A stretch of 54,500 nt of DNA from Lachnospiraceae bacterium (GCA_016280395.1 JAEEGQ010000005.1:1-54500); one strand, 5' to 3'; shown: positions 35,738 to 44,177, counted from the first letter of the stretch. Notes: a model not told the origin generated them from the sequence alone. Program-made: numbers and translations.

Positions 35738-36988
35738 ATGTCGCGCATATTCAAGCTAAAAAGTTATAATATCAAAACATTCGGCCTGTCGCTGATAACC
35801 ATAGTCCTTGTTATCGGCAGTATCGGAATTTTCCTCATACAGAGGCTTCAGGAAGCCGATGAAAGACAGTTTGAAAAACAGATCTTAGGTTATGCGGTAG
35901 GTCTTGTTTTGATGGCCTTTATAGCGCTCATCGATTATCACTTCATTTGCAGATTTGCCATTCCGCTGTATTTTTTCAACATCGCTTTGATGATGTTCAC
36001 AAGGTTCACCAACTCGTCAATGGGACTGCCTGTTTACGGCAAAAAGCACTTTACCGCAAAACGCTGGATAGAGATAAAATACGGCTCCGGAACAGGTTCG
36101 AAGATCGAATTCATGCCTTCAGAGATAACAAAAGTCGTGCTTATAATCTGTCTTGCCGTATTTTTTGCGAAGGTGCAGAAGAGCATAAGCAAATTCTGGG
36201 TCATCATCGTTGCGGGCCTCATCAGCGGGATCCCGGTCCTGCTCGTATTCATGCAGCCCGACTTTTCAACGAGTATTGTGCTTTTCCTTGTTGTGTGCGT
36301 TGTGCTCTTTGCATCAGGAGTGAACCTGAAACAGCTGCTGCCGATAATCCTTGTCGCCGTGCCATTGCTGTTCTTTATGGTATGGTACGTACAGCAGGAC
36401 TGGCAGACGCTGCTTGAGGACTGGCAGCAGAACAGGATACTGTCACTGCTCAATCCCGAGGAACATTCAGACACCATGTTCCAGCAGAACAATGCAATGC
36501 TTGCGATCCAGGCCGGCGGAGTAATGGGAAAACTCCTTTCCGGCGATATGGGAGCAAGGGTAACCGACAATGTTCCCGTTGTTGAGAGCGACTTCATCTT
36601 TGCGGCGATCGGAGAAGAATTCGGACTGATCGGCATGTTCCTAATAATCGGTGCGTTTCTTGGCATTGCCATGCTTGGCATAAGGATCGCCATCAGGGCG
36701 AAGGATACGGTGGGCAGGCTCCTTGCGGTAGGAATAACCGCACAGATCACCATTCAGGCTTTTGTAAATATGGGAGTTGTAACATCGCTCCTGCCAAATA
36801 CCGGTATCCCGCTGCCTTTCGTAAGCTCCGGTCTTACGGCGCTCATATGTAATCTTGCAACACTCGGGATACTGCTCAATATTTCGCTTCAGCCTTCGGG
36901 GTTTGTTGCGGCTGATGAAGGCGAATTCAATTATGAGATCAGGAACAGGGGCAGCAAACCCAATGATTTCAACAATATCAGGGTATAA
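35738..36988 (+). CDS. rodA: Peptidoglycan polymerase RodA (FtsW/RodA/SpoVE family)
   Basis: A SEDS-family glycosyltransferase working with PBP2; 416 residues with about ten membrane segments. Conserved blocks are KRWIEI, QPDFSTSIVLF (about 168), the extracellular AMLAIQAGGVMGKLL, ESDFIFAAIGEEFG and NTGIPLPFVSSGLTAL. The position beside pbp2 and min genes favours RodA over FtsW. Start ATG follows minE by 3 bp. Confidence 0.93.
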   Translation: MSRIFKLKSYNIKTFGLSLITIVLVIGSIGIFLIQRLQEADERQFEKQILGYAVGLVLMAFIALIDYHFICRFAIPLYFFNIALMMFTRFTNSSMGLPVYGKKHFTAKRWIEIKYGSGTGSKIEFMPSEITKVVLIICLAVFFAKVQKSISKFWVIIVAGLISGIPVLLVFMQPDFSTSIVLFLVVCVVLFASGVNLKQLLPIILVAVPLLFFMVWYVQQDWQTLLEDWQQNRILSLLNPEEHSDTMFQQNNAMLAIQAGGVMGKLLSGDMGARVTDNVPVVESDFIFAAIGEEFGLIGMFLIIGAFLGIAMLGIRIAIRAKDTVGRLLAVGITAQITIQAFVNMGVVTSLLPNTGIPLPFVSSGLTALICNLATLGILLNISLQPSGFVAADEGEFNYEIRNRGSKPNDFNNIRV

Positions 36989-37009
36989 TTTTTGTTTCGG
37001 AGGGAAGGT

Positions 37010-37408
37010 ATGAATATAGCTCTTGCAGCATATGATACCAAAAAAATGCTGATGCAGCAGTTCTGCATTGCGTACAGGGGTATTCTTGCTAAACATGATA
37101 TCTACGCCACAGGGACAACAGGGCGCCTTATCGAAGAGGCAACGAACCTTAAGGTACACAAATACCTTGCGGGCTCGCTTGGCGGAGAAAAGCAGATGGA
37201 GATACAGCTTGAGTCGAATGAAATAGATATGGTCATTTATCTGCGTGATGCACAGAGCGTTTCGCAGCGTTCGACAGAGGTTGATTCGCTGTTCAATCTC
37301 TGTGACATCCACAATATCCCGTTTGCATCAAATCTCGCAACCGCAGAGCTCTTAATAAAAGCGCTTGACAGGGGCGATCTTGACTGGCGCGAGCTTTATA
37401 AGAATTAA
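37010..37408 (+). CDS. mgsA: Methylglyoxal synthase homologue with altered catalytic residues
   Basis: A 132-residue MGS-like domain protein. MgsA normally converts dihydroxyacetone phosphate to methylglyoxal. The phosphate-binding ATGTTGRLI and the overall fold are kept, but key positions differ from those remembered for Bacillus and E. coli MgsA: HD near the N-terminus is YD (AAYDTKK), the catalytic GGDQQ is GGEKQ, and the PHEPD His position is replaced (SQRSTEVD). The ATG at 37010 follows GGAGGGAAGG and is preferred to the TTG at 36992. It ends the mre-min-rodA cluster. Activity is doubtful, so a regulatory role or altered chemistry is possible. Confidence 0.8.
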   Translation: MNIALAAYDTKKMLMQQFCIAYRGILAKHDIYATGTTGRLIEEATNLKVHKYLAGSLGGEKQMEIQLESNEIDMVIYLRDAQSVSQRSTEVDSLFNLCDIHNIPFASNLATAELLIKALDRGDLDWRELYKN

Positions 37409-37471
37409 GGGTGCGGCATATAAAAGGCATTTTCTGTTGAAACTTTACATTTTTAGTTTCATGTATTTTAC

Positions 37472-37500
37472 TTGTTTTTTTTGGCTATATGTAATAAAAT
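37472..37500 (+). promoter_or_regulatory. Candidate promoter of the small P-loop gene
   Basis: TTGTTT (37472-37477), a 17-bp spacer and TAAAAT (37495-37500), in the AT-rich 130-bp gap after the MgsA homologue. Confidence 0.55.
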
Positions 37501-37538
37501 AAAGATACTTAAGAATTTTCTTTAAGGAGGGTTTACCA

Positions 37539-37958
37539 ATGATACAGATCATTTCGGGAGAGAAGGGCAAGGGCAAGACCAAGATCCTGCTCGACAAGGT
37601 TAACACAAATGTCAAAGAGGCAAAGGGAACGCTTGTTTATCTTGACAAGAACACAAAGCATATGTATGAACTCAGCAACAAGGTCCGCCTTATCAATGTA
37701 AGGGATTATCTCATAGAGAATTCGGACGAGTTCATCGGATTTATCAGCGGCATAGCTTCCCAGGACAATGACCTTGAAAAGATATACCTTGACAGCTTCT
37801 TAAGCATCGCCTGTCTCGAAGGCAAAGATATTACACCGGTAATAAGCAAGCTTGATCTTATTTCGGCTAAATTCAATTTTGATCTTATCATTAGTATTTC
37901 GATCCCGGCAGCAGAGCTTCCCGAGATTGCAAAAGATAAGGTAATTGTCGCTCTGTAA
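37539..37958 (+). CDS. Small P-loop protein of unknown function
   Basis: A 139-residue protein starting MIQIISGEKGKGKTKILLDK, where GEKGKGKT fits Walker A (GxxxxGKT) at residues 7-14. The rest contains a hydrophobic strand LIISISIPAAELPEI near the C-terminus; no clear Walker B (hhhhDE) is visible, although KLDLI and FDLII could substitute. I do not recognise a named family beyond the P-loop fold. It has its own promoter, a strong AAGGAGGG and a downstream terminator, so it is probably monocistronic. It lies between cell-shape and septum genes. Confidence 0.75.
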   Translation: MIQIISGEKGKGKTKILLDKVNTNVKEAKGTLVYLDKNTKHMYELSNKVRLINVRDYLIENSDEFIGFISGIASQDNDLEKIYLDSFLSIACLEGKDITPVISKLDLISAKFNFDLIISISIPAAELPEIAKDKVIVAL

Positions 37959-37977
37959 AGCGCAATCCCAATTGTAC

Positions 37978-38025
37978 TTAAAAGCAAGTATTTCGTGTCT
38001 TTACGGGTGCTTGCTTTTAATTTTG
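37978..38025 (+). terminator. Probable terminator after the P-loop gene
   Basis: TTAAAAGCAAG (37978-37988) and CTTGCTTTTAA (38010-38020) form an 11-bp stem with a 21-nt loop, followed by TTTTG. The loop is longer than usual, so moderate confidence. Confidence 0.65.
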
Positions 38026-38034
38026 TGAGGGCTT

Positions 38035-39420
38035 ATGGCAGATAACAGGAAAGTTCAAAAACTGAATAAACGAAAGTCCGGTATCAACATAGGCACCATC
38101 ATTTTTGTATTTCTGCTTGTTGCTGTCGTTGCAGGCGTTATCTACAGGCTTTCAAAGTCCCAGCTCAAGATGTATGAAGTAACAACGACAGGCATGGCGC
38201 AGGACAATGTTGTTACCGGGCTTATCCTGCGGCAGGAAAAGGTTTTTGATGCGGCATATTCCGGGTATCTCAGTTATTTTACGAAAGACTCCGTACGTGT
38301 TTCGAAGGGTATGCTCGTCTACAGCCTTGACGAAACAAAAGAGATCTATGAAAGGCTTGTGGATTCGGATGTCTCGAAGGAGATAACCGAAGAAGACAGA
38401 CAGTATCTGAGAGATATTATTTCTGCTTACAGAACGGGATACGATCTTGGGGATTACAAAAGGCTCACATCTTTTTCCGGGGATGTTTCCGATGCGGTTC
38501 TTGAAGTTTACGGGAATTATTCTTCGGACCGTATTTCCTGGATCATGTCCGGCGATCCGCCGAAGACCTTCCATGCATATTATGCGGATTCGGCAGGCCT
38601 TTTGTCGTTTAACGCGGATATACTTAGCGGCATAACGCTTGAACAGGTTACGGACGAAACCTTCGATCTTGCGAAGAATTACAAGAATTACACGAAACGT
38701 AAGGCTCTTGCGGCTGCAGGGGATCATGTGATGAAATTCATTACCGATGATACCTGGCAGATACTCTGTCCGCTGAATTCAAGCCAGTTAAAGGCTGTAG
38801 CGGGCTTAAAGACTGTTCCTGTCACGATCACGAATGACGGATTAAAACTTGATCTTGCGTTTGAGACCGTAAAGATCGGGAATAAGGATTATGCGCTTTT
38901 TACACTGGATGATTATATACAGAATTATCTTGATCTTAGATTCCTTTCCCTTAAGCTTAACTGGCAGGTTTCCGAAGGGTATAAGATCCCGCTCAGTGCC
39001 ATAACGGAAAAGACTTTTTATATCATCCCGAAAAGTTACCAGATAAGAGGCGGAAATAAGAATGCGCTCGGGTTCATACGCGAAAAGATCGACCCAAAGA
39101 CACAGAACGCGACATTTGAATTTGTCGAGAGCACGATCTATTATGATGATAATATGTATCTCTACATAGATGCTGCAGACTTCAAAGCCGGGGATGTCGT
39201 GATCTCCGAAAGCGGCGAGCATTTCACCATAGGCCTTACCGAGAAGCTTGAAGGCGTGTATAATATTAACAAAGGTTATGCAGTCTTCAGGCGCATAGAA
39301 CGCATCACGCAGAACGGGGATTACTGCATTGTCCAGATCGGTACATCCTACGGTATCTCCCTGTATGACCATATTGCACTTGACGCAAAGAATGCGGTTG
39401 ATTCGGGTATCATATACTGA
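38035..39420 (+). CDS. HlyD-like membrane-anchored protein of the septum gene cluster
   Basis: A 461-residue protein with a basic N-terminus (KVQKLNKRKSG) and one membrane helix (about residues 20-40), then a large extracytoplasmic part. The segment TGLILRQEKVFDAAYSGYLSYFTKDSVRVSKGMLVYSLD resembles the biotinyl-lipoyl-like entry of HlyD-family adaptor proteins (read as residues about 60-100), and later KIPLSAITEK and GDVVISESGEHF resemble the beta-barrel part. No transporter gene is adjacent. It sits between the P-loop gene and sepF, so a role in septum or envelope assembly is possible (inference). Exact function unknown. Confidence 0.75.
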   Translation: MADNRKVQKLNKRKSGINIGTIIFVFLLVAVVAGVIYRLSKSQLKMYEVTTTGMAQDNVVTGLILRQEKVFDAAYSGYLSYFTKDSVRVSKGMLVYSLDETKEIYERLVDSDVSKEITEEDRQYLRDIISAYRTGYDLGDYKRLTSFSGDVSDAVLEVYGNYSSDRISWIMSGDPPKTFHAYYADSAGLLSFNADILSGITLEQVTDETFDLAKNYKNYTKRKALAAAGDHVMKFITDDTWQILCPLNSSQLKAVAGLKTVPVTITNDGLKLDLAFETVKIGNKDYALFTLDDYIQNYLDLRFLSLKLNWQVSEGYKIPLSAITEKTFYIIPKSYQIRGGNKNALGFIREKIDPKTQNATFEFVESTIYYDDNMYLYIDAADFKAGDVVISESGEHFTIGLTEKLEGVYNINKGYAVFRRIERITQNGDYCIVQIGTSYGISLYDHIALDAKNAVDSGIIY

Positions 39421-39489
39421 TGTTTTTCAATCCCGATAACGATTTGATAAATACTGCATTTTCTGTTGCCGAAAAATGAGAATAACAGC

Positions 39490-39517
39490 TTGACATTGCG
39501 TTAAAAAGCAATAGAAT
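39490..39517 (+). promoter_or_regulatory. Candidate promoter of the sepF operon
   Basis: TTGACA (39490-39495), a 16-bp spacer and TAGAAT (39512-39517), about 30 bp before the sepF ribosome binding site. Confidence 0.65.
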
Positions 39518-39556
39518 TATAGTATGAGTAAAAATGTTGTGAAACAGGAGCTTTGA

Positions 39557-40105
39557 ATGTTTAATCTATTTGGAAAACTCATAAATATGCTAAAGTTCGA
39601 TTCTGATGACGAAGACGACGGCTATGACGATTATCTCGCAGAAGAAGAGAGCAAAGAGGCAGAAAGAGAAAAAAGCCGTCATGTGAAGGAAGAGTCAAAT
39701 ATCAGGAAGGTACAGGAGCCTAAGGCAGTGCCCGTTCCTGTGCGCCCGGAAGAGACGAAACCCCGTGTGATAGCTGATAAAGGTAGGGTGATACCTGTGA
39801 GAACAAACAAAGAATTTGAACTGAAAGTAGTCAAACCGGCCAACTTTTCGGATTGTCAGGATATCTGCGACATCCTTCTTAACGGTGACGCGGTCATAAT
39901 CAATCTTGAAGGGTTTGATCCCGAGCTTTCGCAGCGTGTGATGGATTTTGTTTCCGGTACTGTATATGCTATCAGGGGAACGCTCAGTCCGGTTTCAAAG
40001 CTGATCTATATTGCTTCGCCCGAGAATGTTTCTATCTCAGGTGACGTTGCAGCACTTCTTGGCAACGGCAGTGCGCCGTCGCCTACTTTTTCGAACGGTT
40101 TCTGA
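39557..40105 (+). CDS. sepF: Cell division protein SepF
   Basis: A membrane-tethering partner of FtsZ; 182 residues. The N-terminal MFNLFGKLINML is the amphipathic membrane anchor. An acidic, charged linker follows (about 15-95). The C-terminal SepF domain shows KPANFSDCQDICDILLNGDAVIINLEG (about residues 95-120 by position) and RVMDFVSGTVYAIRGTL. It is followed by divIVA as in the Bacillus ylm-divIVA cluster. Confidence 0.95.
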   Translation: MFNLFGKLINMLKFDSDDEDDGYDDYLAEEESKEAEREKSRHVKEESNIRKVQEPKAVPVPVRPEETKPRVIADKGRVIPVRTNKEFELKVVKPANFSDCQDICDILLNGDAVIINLEGFDPELSQRVMDFVSGTVYAIRGTLSPVSKLIYIASPENVSISGDVAALLGNGSAPSPTFSNGF

Positions 40106-40138
40106 ATGTAAAATCGGGTTTAGACAAAGGGGATAATA

Positions 40139-40795
40139 ATGATTACACCAATTGAGATAACAAATAAGAATTTCAAATCCGGCGGTTTGGGGTATGACAA
40201 AAAGGATGTTGACGCATTCTTTCAGGAAGTTGCCGAGAGTTACGAGCAGATCTACAGTGAGAACATCGAGATGAAGGACAAGATCTCGACTCTGAACGAT
40301 CGCCTGAAATACTATACGACTATCGAGAAGACGCTTAATAAGGCTCTTGTCCTTGCGGAAAAGACGGCAGATGACAGGAAGAAGACAGCCGAAAAAGAGG
40401 CAAGAAGGATCGAGCGTGAAGCACAGGTCAAGTATCAGATCGTTCTCAGCGACGCAAAGAACGAGCTTCGCAAGATACATCAGAAGACCGTAGAGCTTAT
40501 CGAGCAGTACGACCTTTACAAGACCCAGTTCAAGCATCTTGCCGCCGCACAGATAGAGCTTATTGAAAGCGACAGTTTCAAGATCAATGTTGCGAGTGTT
40601 GACAGCTTGCTTGGAGTTGAGCCTGATGCAAAGGAGGATACCGTGCCGAGAGCGGAGGATGAATCCTTCTGGAACCAGCCTCTTGCCGGTGATTTCGAAA
40701 GCTATATCGATGATGACGAGATCAAGCCTGAGATGAATGATGTTATCGACGGACAGGAGGAGCTTTCGATAGTTAACCTGGAGGATGATAACTGA
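40139..40795 (+). CDS. divIVA: DivIVA domain protein
   Basis: A 218-residue coiled-coil protein that binds curved membrane at poles and septa. The N-terminal lipid-binding domain shows MITPIEITNKNFKSGGLGYDKKDVDAFFQEV (residues 1-31), a typical DivIVA/GpsB signature. A long coiled coil runs from about 35 to 150. The C-terminal tail is acidic. The stop overlaps the lspA start (TGATGG). Confidence 0.93.
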   Translation: MITPIEITNKNFKSGGLGYDKKDVDAFFQEVAESYEQIYSENIEMKDKISTLNDRLKYYTTIEKTLNKALVLAEKTADDRKKTAEKEARRIEREAQVKYQIVLSDAKNELRKIHQKTVELIEQYDLYKTQFKHLAAAQIELIESDSFKINVASVDSLLGVEPDAKEDTVPRAEDESFWNQPLAGDFESYIDDDEIKPEMNDVIDGQEELSIVNLEDDN

Positions 40796-41328
40796 TGGCT
40801 GCGGGCTTACGGGATAAAGCGCTTCGCTACAGGATATTCCATGCTGTACTTGTTGTTCTGCTTATTGTTATCGATCAGGTGTCTAAATTCCTTGTCAGGG
40901 AAAACCTTGCCGACAAAGATGTTATCGTATTAAAAGGCGTTTTCAGGTTTACTTTTGTGAAAAACACCGGTGCGGCTTGGGGAATATTCAGCAGGATTTC
41001 CAATTCGGCCGTGTTCCTGAGCATTTTGTCGATATTGATACTTGCTTTTGTATTGTTCTTGTATTTCAGGATCCCAAATGAAGGGAAGTATGCTCCGCTG
41101 CAGGTACTGCTTGTGTTGATCGTTTCCGGCGCCATCGGAAATCTCATTGACAGATTCATGCTGAAATATGTGACAGATTTTCTGTTTTTTGAGCTGATCA
41201 ATTTCCCTGTATTCAATATAGCGGATTGTTATATTACTGTTGCGTGCTTTTTGCTGCTGATCCTTATACTCACAAAGTACCGCAATGACGAGCTTGAGTT
41301 TTTGAGCTTCAAAAAAAAGGATAAGTGA
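40795..41328 (+). CDS. lspA: Lipoprotein signal peptidase (signal peptidase II)
   Basis: A membrane aspartic protease that removes the signal peptide of prolipoproteins; 177 residues with four membrane helices. Catalytic Asp residues are in GNLIDRF (about 122) and FNIADCYI (about 143); KNTGAAWGIF is the conserved entry motif. It sits before rluD, a common pairing. Confidence 0.96.
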   Translation: MAAGLRDKALRYRIFHAVLVVLLIVIDQVSKFLVRENLADKDVIVLKGVFRFTFVKNTGAAWGIFSRISNSAVFLSILSILILAFVLFLYFRIPNEGKYAPLQVLLVLIVSGAIGNLIDRFMLKYVTDFLFFELINFPVFNIADCYITVACFLLLILILTKYRNDELEFLSFKKKDK

Positions 41329-41331
41329 TCA

Positions 41332-42249
41332 ATGGATAACTTACTTGAGTTTATTGTCGACGAGGATTATGAAAACGTCCGCGTCGACAAATTTTTATCC
41401 GAACTGAACAGCGATTATTCAAGGTCTTATATTCAGAAGCTGATAAAAGACGGAAGAGTGAAGGTAAACGGAAAGACAGAGAAGCCGGGGCTTAAACTGT
41501 CTGAAGGAGACAGGGTGGAGCTCGATCTTCCGGACCCTGAACCGCTTGATGTGCTTCCTGAGGATATACCGCTTGACATCATTTATGAGGATAACGACAT
41601 AATAATCATCAATAAGCCGAAGGGAATGGTTGTGCATCCGGCGCCGGGACATCTGTCCGGAACTCTTGTAAATGCGTTGCTCTTTCATTGCAAAGAGGGC
41701 CTTTCGGGCATAAACGGAGTGATGAGGCCCGGTATAGTGCATCGCATAGATAAAGATACGACAGGATTGCTCGTGGTCTGCAAAAATGATGCTGCGCACA
41801 GGAACATAGCCGAACAGTTAAAGGTCCACAGCGGTAAAAGGATATATTATGCGCTCGTACATGGGATATTTAAAGAAAAAGAGGGCAGGATAGAGAATTA
41901 TATCGCAAGATCGAACGGCGACAGAAAAAAGATGGCTGTAATGCCGGAGGGCAAAAGAGCTGTTACAAATTATAAAGTCATTGAAGAGTTTAAGGGCAGA
42001 TATTCGCTTGTAGAATGCAGGCTTGAGACAGGCAGGACACATCAGATAAGGGTACATATGGCATATCTTTCACATCCGCTTGTCGGGGATACCGTTTATT
42101 CGGGATATGATGACAGCAGGCTTACCGTTTCGGGACAGGTCCTGCATGCTGCAGTGCTTGGGTTCGTTCATCCGTCCACAGGGGAATATGTTGAGTTTTC
42201 ATCTGAACTTCCCGAATATTTTGAACAGCTGCTTGAATCTTTAAGATAA
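41332..42249 (+). CDS. rluD: Ribosomal large subunit pseudouridine synthase, RluD/RluA family
   Basis: A 305-residue pseudouridine synthase. An N-terminal S4 RNA-binding domain (about residues 12-75; RVDKFLSEL) is followed by the catalytic domain, with the active-site Asp in HRIDKDTTGLLV (about 137) and RTHQIRVH near residue 238. The RNA target (23S helix 69 in RluD) is assumed from family membership. Its last codons are the start of a 44-bp tandem duplication. Confidence 0.94.
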   Translation: MDNLLEFIVDEDYENVRVDKFLSELNSDYSRSYIQKLIKDGRVKVNGKTEKPGLKLSEGDRVELDLPDPEPLDVLPEDIPLDIIYEDNDIIIINKPKGMVVHPAPGHLSGTLVNALLFHCKEGLSGINGVMRPGIVHRIDKDTTGLLVVCKNDAAHRNIAEQLKVHSGKRIYYALVHGIFKEKEGRIENYIARSNGDRKKMAVMPEGKRAVTNYKVIEEFKGRYSLVECRLETGRTHQIRVHMAYLSHPLVGDTVYSGYDDSRLTVSGQVLHAAVLGFVHPSTGEYVEFSSELPEYFEQLLESLR

Positions 42250-42338
42250 GCATTTGGGGCATAGATGAAACACTGCTTGAATTTTTAAGATAAGCATTTG
42301 GGGCATAGATGAAACACTGCCGGAACCATTAAGATAAG
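42230..42338. repeat. 44-bp tandem duplication spanning the rluD stop
   Basis: Unit 1 (42230-42273) and unit 2 (42274-42317) are identical except for one base (GAATCT versus GAATTT). A partial third unit runs to about 42338 and keeps ATTAAGATAAG. Unit 1 includes the last codons and stop of rluD, so the duplication copied the gene end into the spacer. Confidence 0.9.
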
Positions 42339-42355
42339 TCAGTTTTTAGGCAAAG

Positions 42356-43654
42356 ATGGGTATGAAGAGGAATGCATTTGAAAATATAAGATCATGGTTT
42401 GAAATGGGGTGTCTGAAACCTCTTTGGATTCACGGAGCACCGGAAACAGGCAAGACTTACCTTGCCATTGAATTCGCAAAAGAATTTTTTGAGGGAAGAA
42501 TATACATTAATTTCTCTGAAAATGCTGTAATGCGCACAAAGGCAGAAGAGTATTTTAGTAAAAAAAGCGATATTACAGGTTTTGTCTCATATGCTTACGG
42601 CATACCGGAGGAATACCTGAAAGGCCAGGTGCTGATCCTTGACGGGTTTGATGATACCGAAAAGCTCAAAGAACTTATTCCGGGTTCTGCAGCGGAAAGC
42701 AGGAAGAATCCGTTGATCCTGATAAGCTGCTTTTATGATCCCGCGAAATACCCTTCTGTGTTTGATCCGGTTGCGATATATCCCATGACCTTCGACGAGT
42801 ATCTTGTTGCCTGCGGCAAGGAGTGGTATGTGGAGGTAATAAGGGGACATTTCCAGGAGATGAAGAAGATCCCCGGTATAATACATTCGGAGCTTAAAGG
42901 TCTTTTTGACACCTACCTTGAAACAGGCGGCTTTCCAAGGGTAATACAGGAAAGCATGAATATTACGTTAAACGAGGGGCTGCTCACCACTTTGCGAAAG
43001 ATCCAAAAAGTATTGTATGATGCCGCAGGTTCTCTGCCGGATGAGGAGACGGCATACAAAGCCGTGAAACTGTTTGAATCCGTTCCGATGCAGCATTTAT
43101 GCGACAATACTAAATTCATGTTTACAAGGATCCGCAAAGGAGTCACTTATGAATACTTCAAAAAAGCTCTGGAATATTTGACGAAAACGAACATTGTTTA
43201 CAGGCTCAACCGCGCAAAACCAGATGACGATATGAACGGGATGACGGTTTCGGATAAGAATTTCAGGCTGTTCATGGCGGATCACGGTTTACTGAATGCA
43301 TTTTATAAAAGCAACATAAACAGGGAAAGTGTTTATGACGAAGAGGAGATGGAGGAGATAAATCCTTTCGGTAAGCAGCTTCTTTCGGAATGCTTTATGA
43401 TGCACATGCTTGCGCTTGGGAAAACTATGTATTACTGGGAATCGGGTATGGGTTCATGCGTTGATTTTATTGAACAGAGAGACGATAAGCTCATACCGTA
43501 TGAGCTGAAACTGACAGAAAACGGCAGGTCAAAAAGCCTTAATATCTTTATTAAAAAATATGATATAGATGAAGCGTACAGACTCACAATGGGAAACTTT
43601 GACAGCAAGACCGGTATAAGGGAAATCCCGATGTATTCTATGTTTTGTCTGTGA
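42356..43654 (+). CDS. AAA-type ATPase with DUF4143-like C-terminal domain
   Basis: A 432-residue protein resembling the large, uncharacterised ATPase families often labelled AAA family/DUF4143. Walker A is HGAPETGKTYLA (about residues 25-36). The Walker B position reads VLILDGFDD (about 93-101), lacking the usual catalytic Glu right after the Asp. PMTFDEYL and ETGGFPRVI (about 190) are typical of the family, as is the restriction-nuclease-like C-terminal ELKLTENGRSKSL. A weak SD (TAGGCAAAG) precedes ATG 42356; ATG 42362 is an alternative. It lies in a less conserved stretch, suggestive of accessory origin. Confidence 0.82.
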   Translation: MGMKRNAFENIRSWFEMGCLKPLWIHGAPETGKTYLAIEFAKEFFEGRIYINFSENAVMRTKAEEYFSKKSDITGFVSYAYGIPEEYLKGQVLILDGFDDTEKLKELIPGSAAESRKNPLILISCFYDPAKYPSVFDPVAIYPMTFDEYLVACGKEWYVEVIRGHFQEMKKIPGIIHSELKGLFDTYLETGGFPRVIQESMNITLNEGLLTTLRKIQKVLYDAAGSLPDEETAYKAVKLFESVPMQHLCDNTKFMFTRIRKGVTYEYFKKALEYLTKTNIVYRLNRAKPDDDMNGMTVSDKNFRLFMADHGLLNAFYKSNINRESVYDEEEMEEINPFGKQLLSECFMMHMLALGKTMYYWESGMGSCVDFIEQRDDKLIPYELKLTENGRSKSLNIFIKKYDIDEAYRLTMGNFDSKTGIREIPMYSMFCL

Positions 43655-43705
43655 ACCTAACAGGCTGTAAAGCCTTATTTCAGGCCTTATAATATAAAAA
43701 AATGC

Positions 43706-43734
43706 TTGACAAAATCGTTCTATTACGGTAGTAT
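43706..43734 (+). promoter_or_regulatory. Promoter of the BlaI-type gene with overlapping operator
   Basis: TTGACA (43706-43711), a 17-bp spacer and TAGTAT (43729-43734). The near-dyad TATTAC-G-GTAGTA (43721-43733) overlaps the -10 box and resembles the TACTAC/GTAGTA halves of BlaI/MecI operators. A second small inverted repeat GTACC/GGTAC follows at about 43742-43758. Confidence 0.65.
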
Positions 43735-43788
43735 ATTTCACGTACCGCCTTTGGGTACATATCAGATACATTTTGGGGAGAACGATAT

Positions 43789-44172
43789 ATGGAACAGTCA
43801 AGTGAAATACGTCTGCACGAGGGCGAATTAAATGTCATGGAGCTTCTGTGGTCGAACAAATCACTTGCAGCAAAGGATATAGCCGATATTATCAATGAAT
43901 ATATAGGCTGGAAGAAAAATACCACATATACTGTAATAAACAGGCTTATCGCAAAAGGAGCCGTTTCAAGACAGGATCCCGGGTTCATTTGTAAGGCAAA
44001 TATCAGTAAGAGAACCGCCCAGCGCACAGAAACGAAAGCATTGATGGATAAATTGTTCAACGGTTCATATTCAACGTTTTTCAATGAATTCTTAAGATAT
44101 CAGTCTTTATCGGCATCAGAGATACTTGAACTGCAACGGATAATCAGTGAAAACCAGACAAATGCAAAATGA
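43789..44172 (+). CDS. BlaI/MecI/CopY family transcriptional repressor
   Basis: A 127-residue winged-helix repressor. The N-terminal DNA-binding domain shows LHEGELNVMELLWSNKSLAAKDIADII and NTTYTVINRLIAKGAVSR (about residues 9-70 overall). The C-terminal dimerisation helices follow (FFNEFLRYQSLSASEILELQRII). Family members are usually cleaved by a BlaR/MecR sensor protease; no such gene or beta-lactamase is adjacent. The operator over its own promoter suggests autoregulation. It is monocistronic with a strong terminator. Confidence 0.93.
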   Translation: MEQSSEIRLHEGELNVMELLWSNKSLAAKDIADIINEYIGWKKNTTYTVINRLIAKGAVSRQDPGFICKANISKRTAQRTETKALMDKLFNGSYSTFFNEFLRYQSLSASEILELQRIISENQTNAK

Positions 44173-44177
44173 ACATA

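Noticed and set aside
39780-39800. GGTGATACCTGT inside sepF, identical to part of the repeat arm
   Set aside because: It encodes part of the SepF frame (VIPV), has no second arm and no tail, and is best taken as chance.
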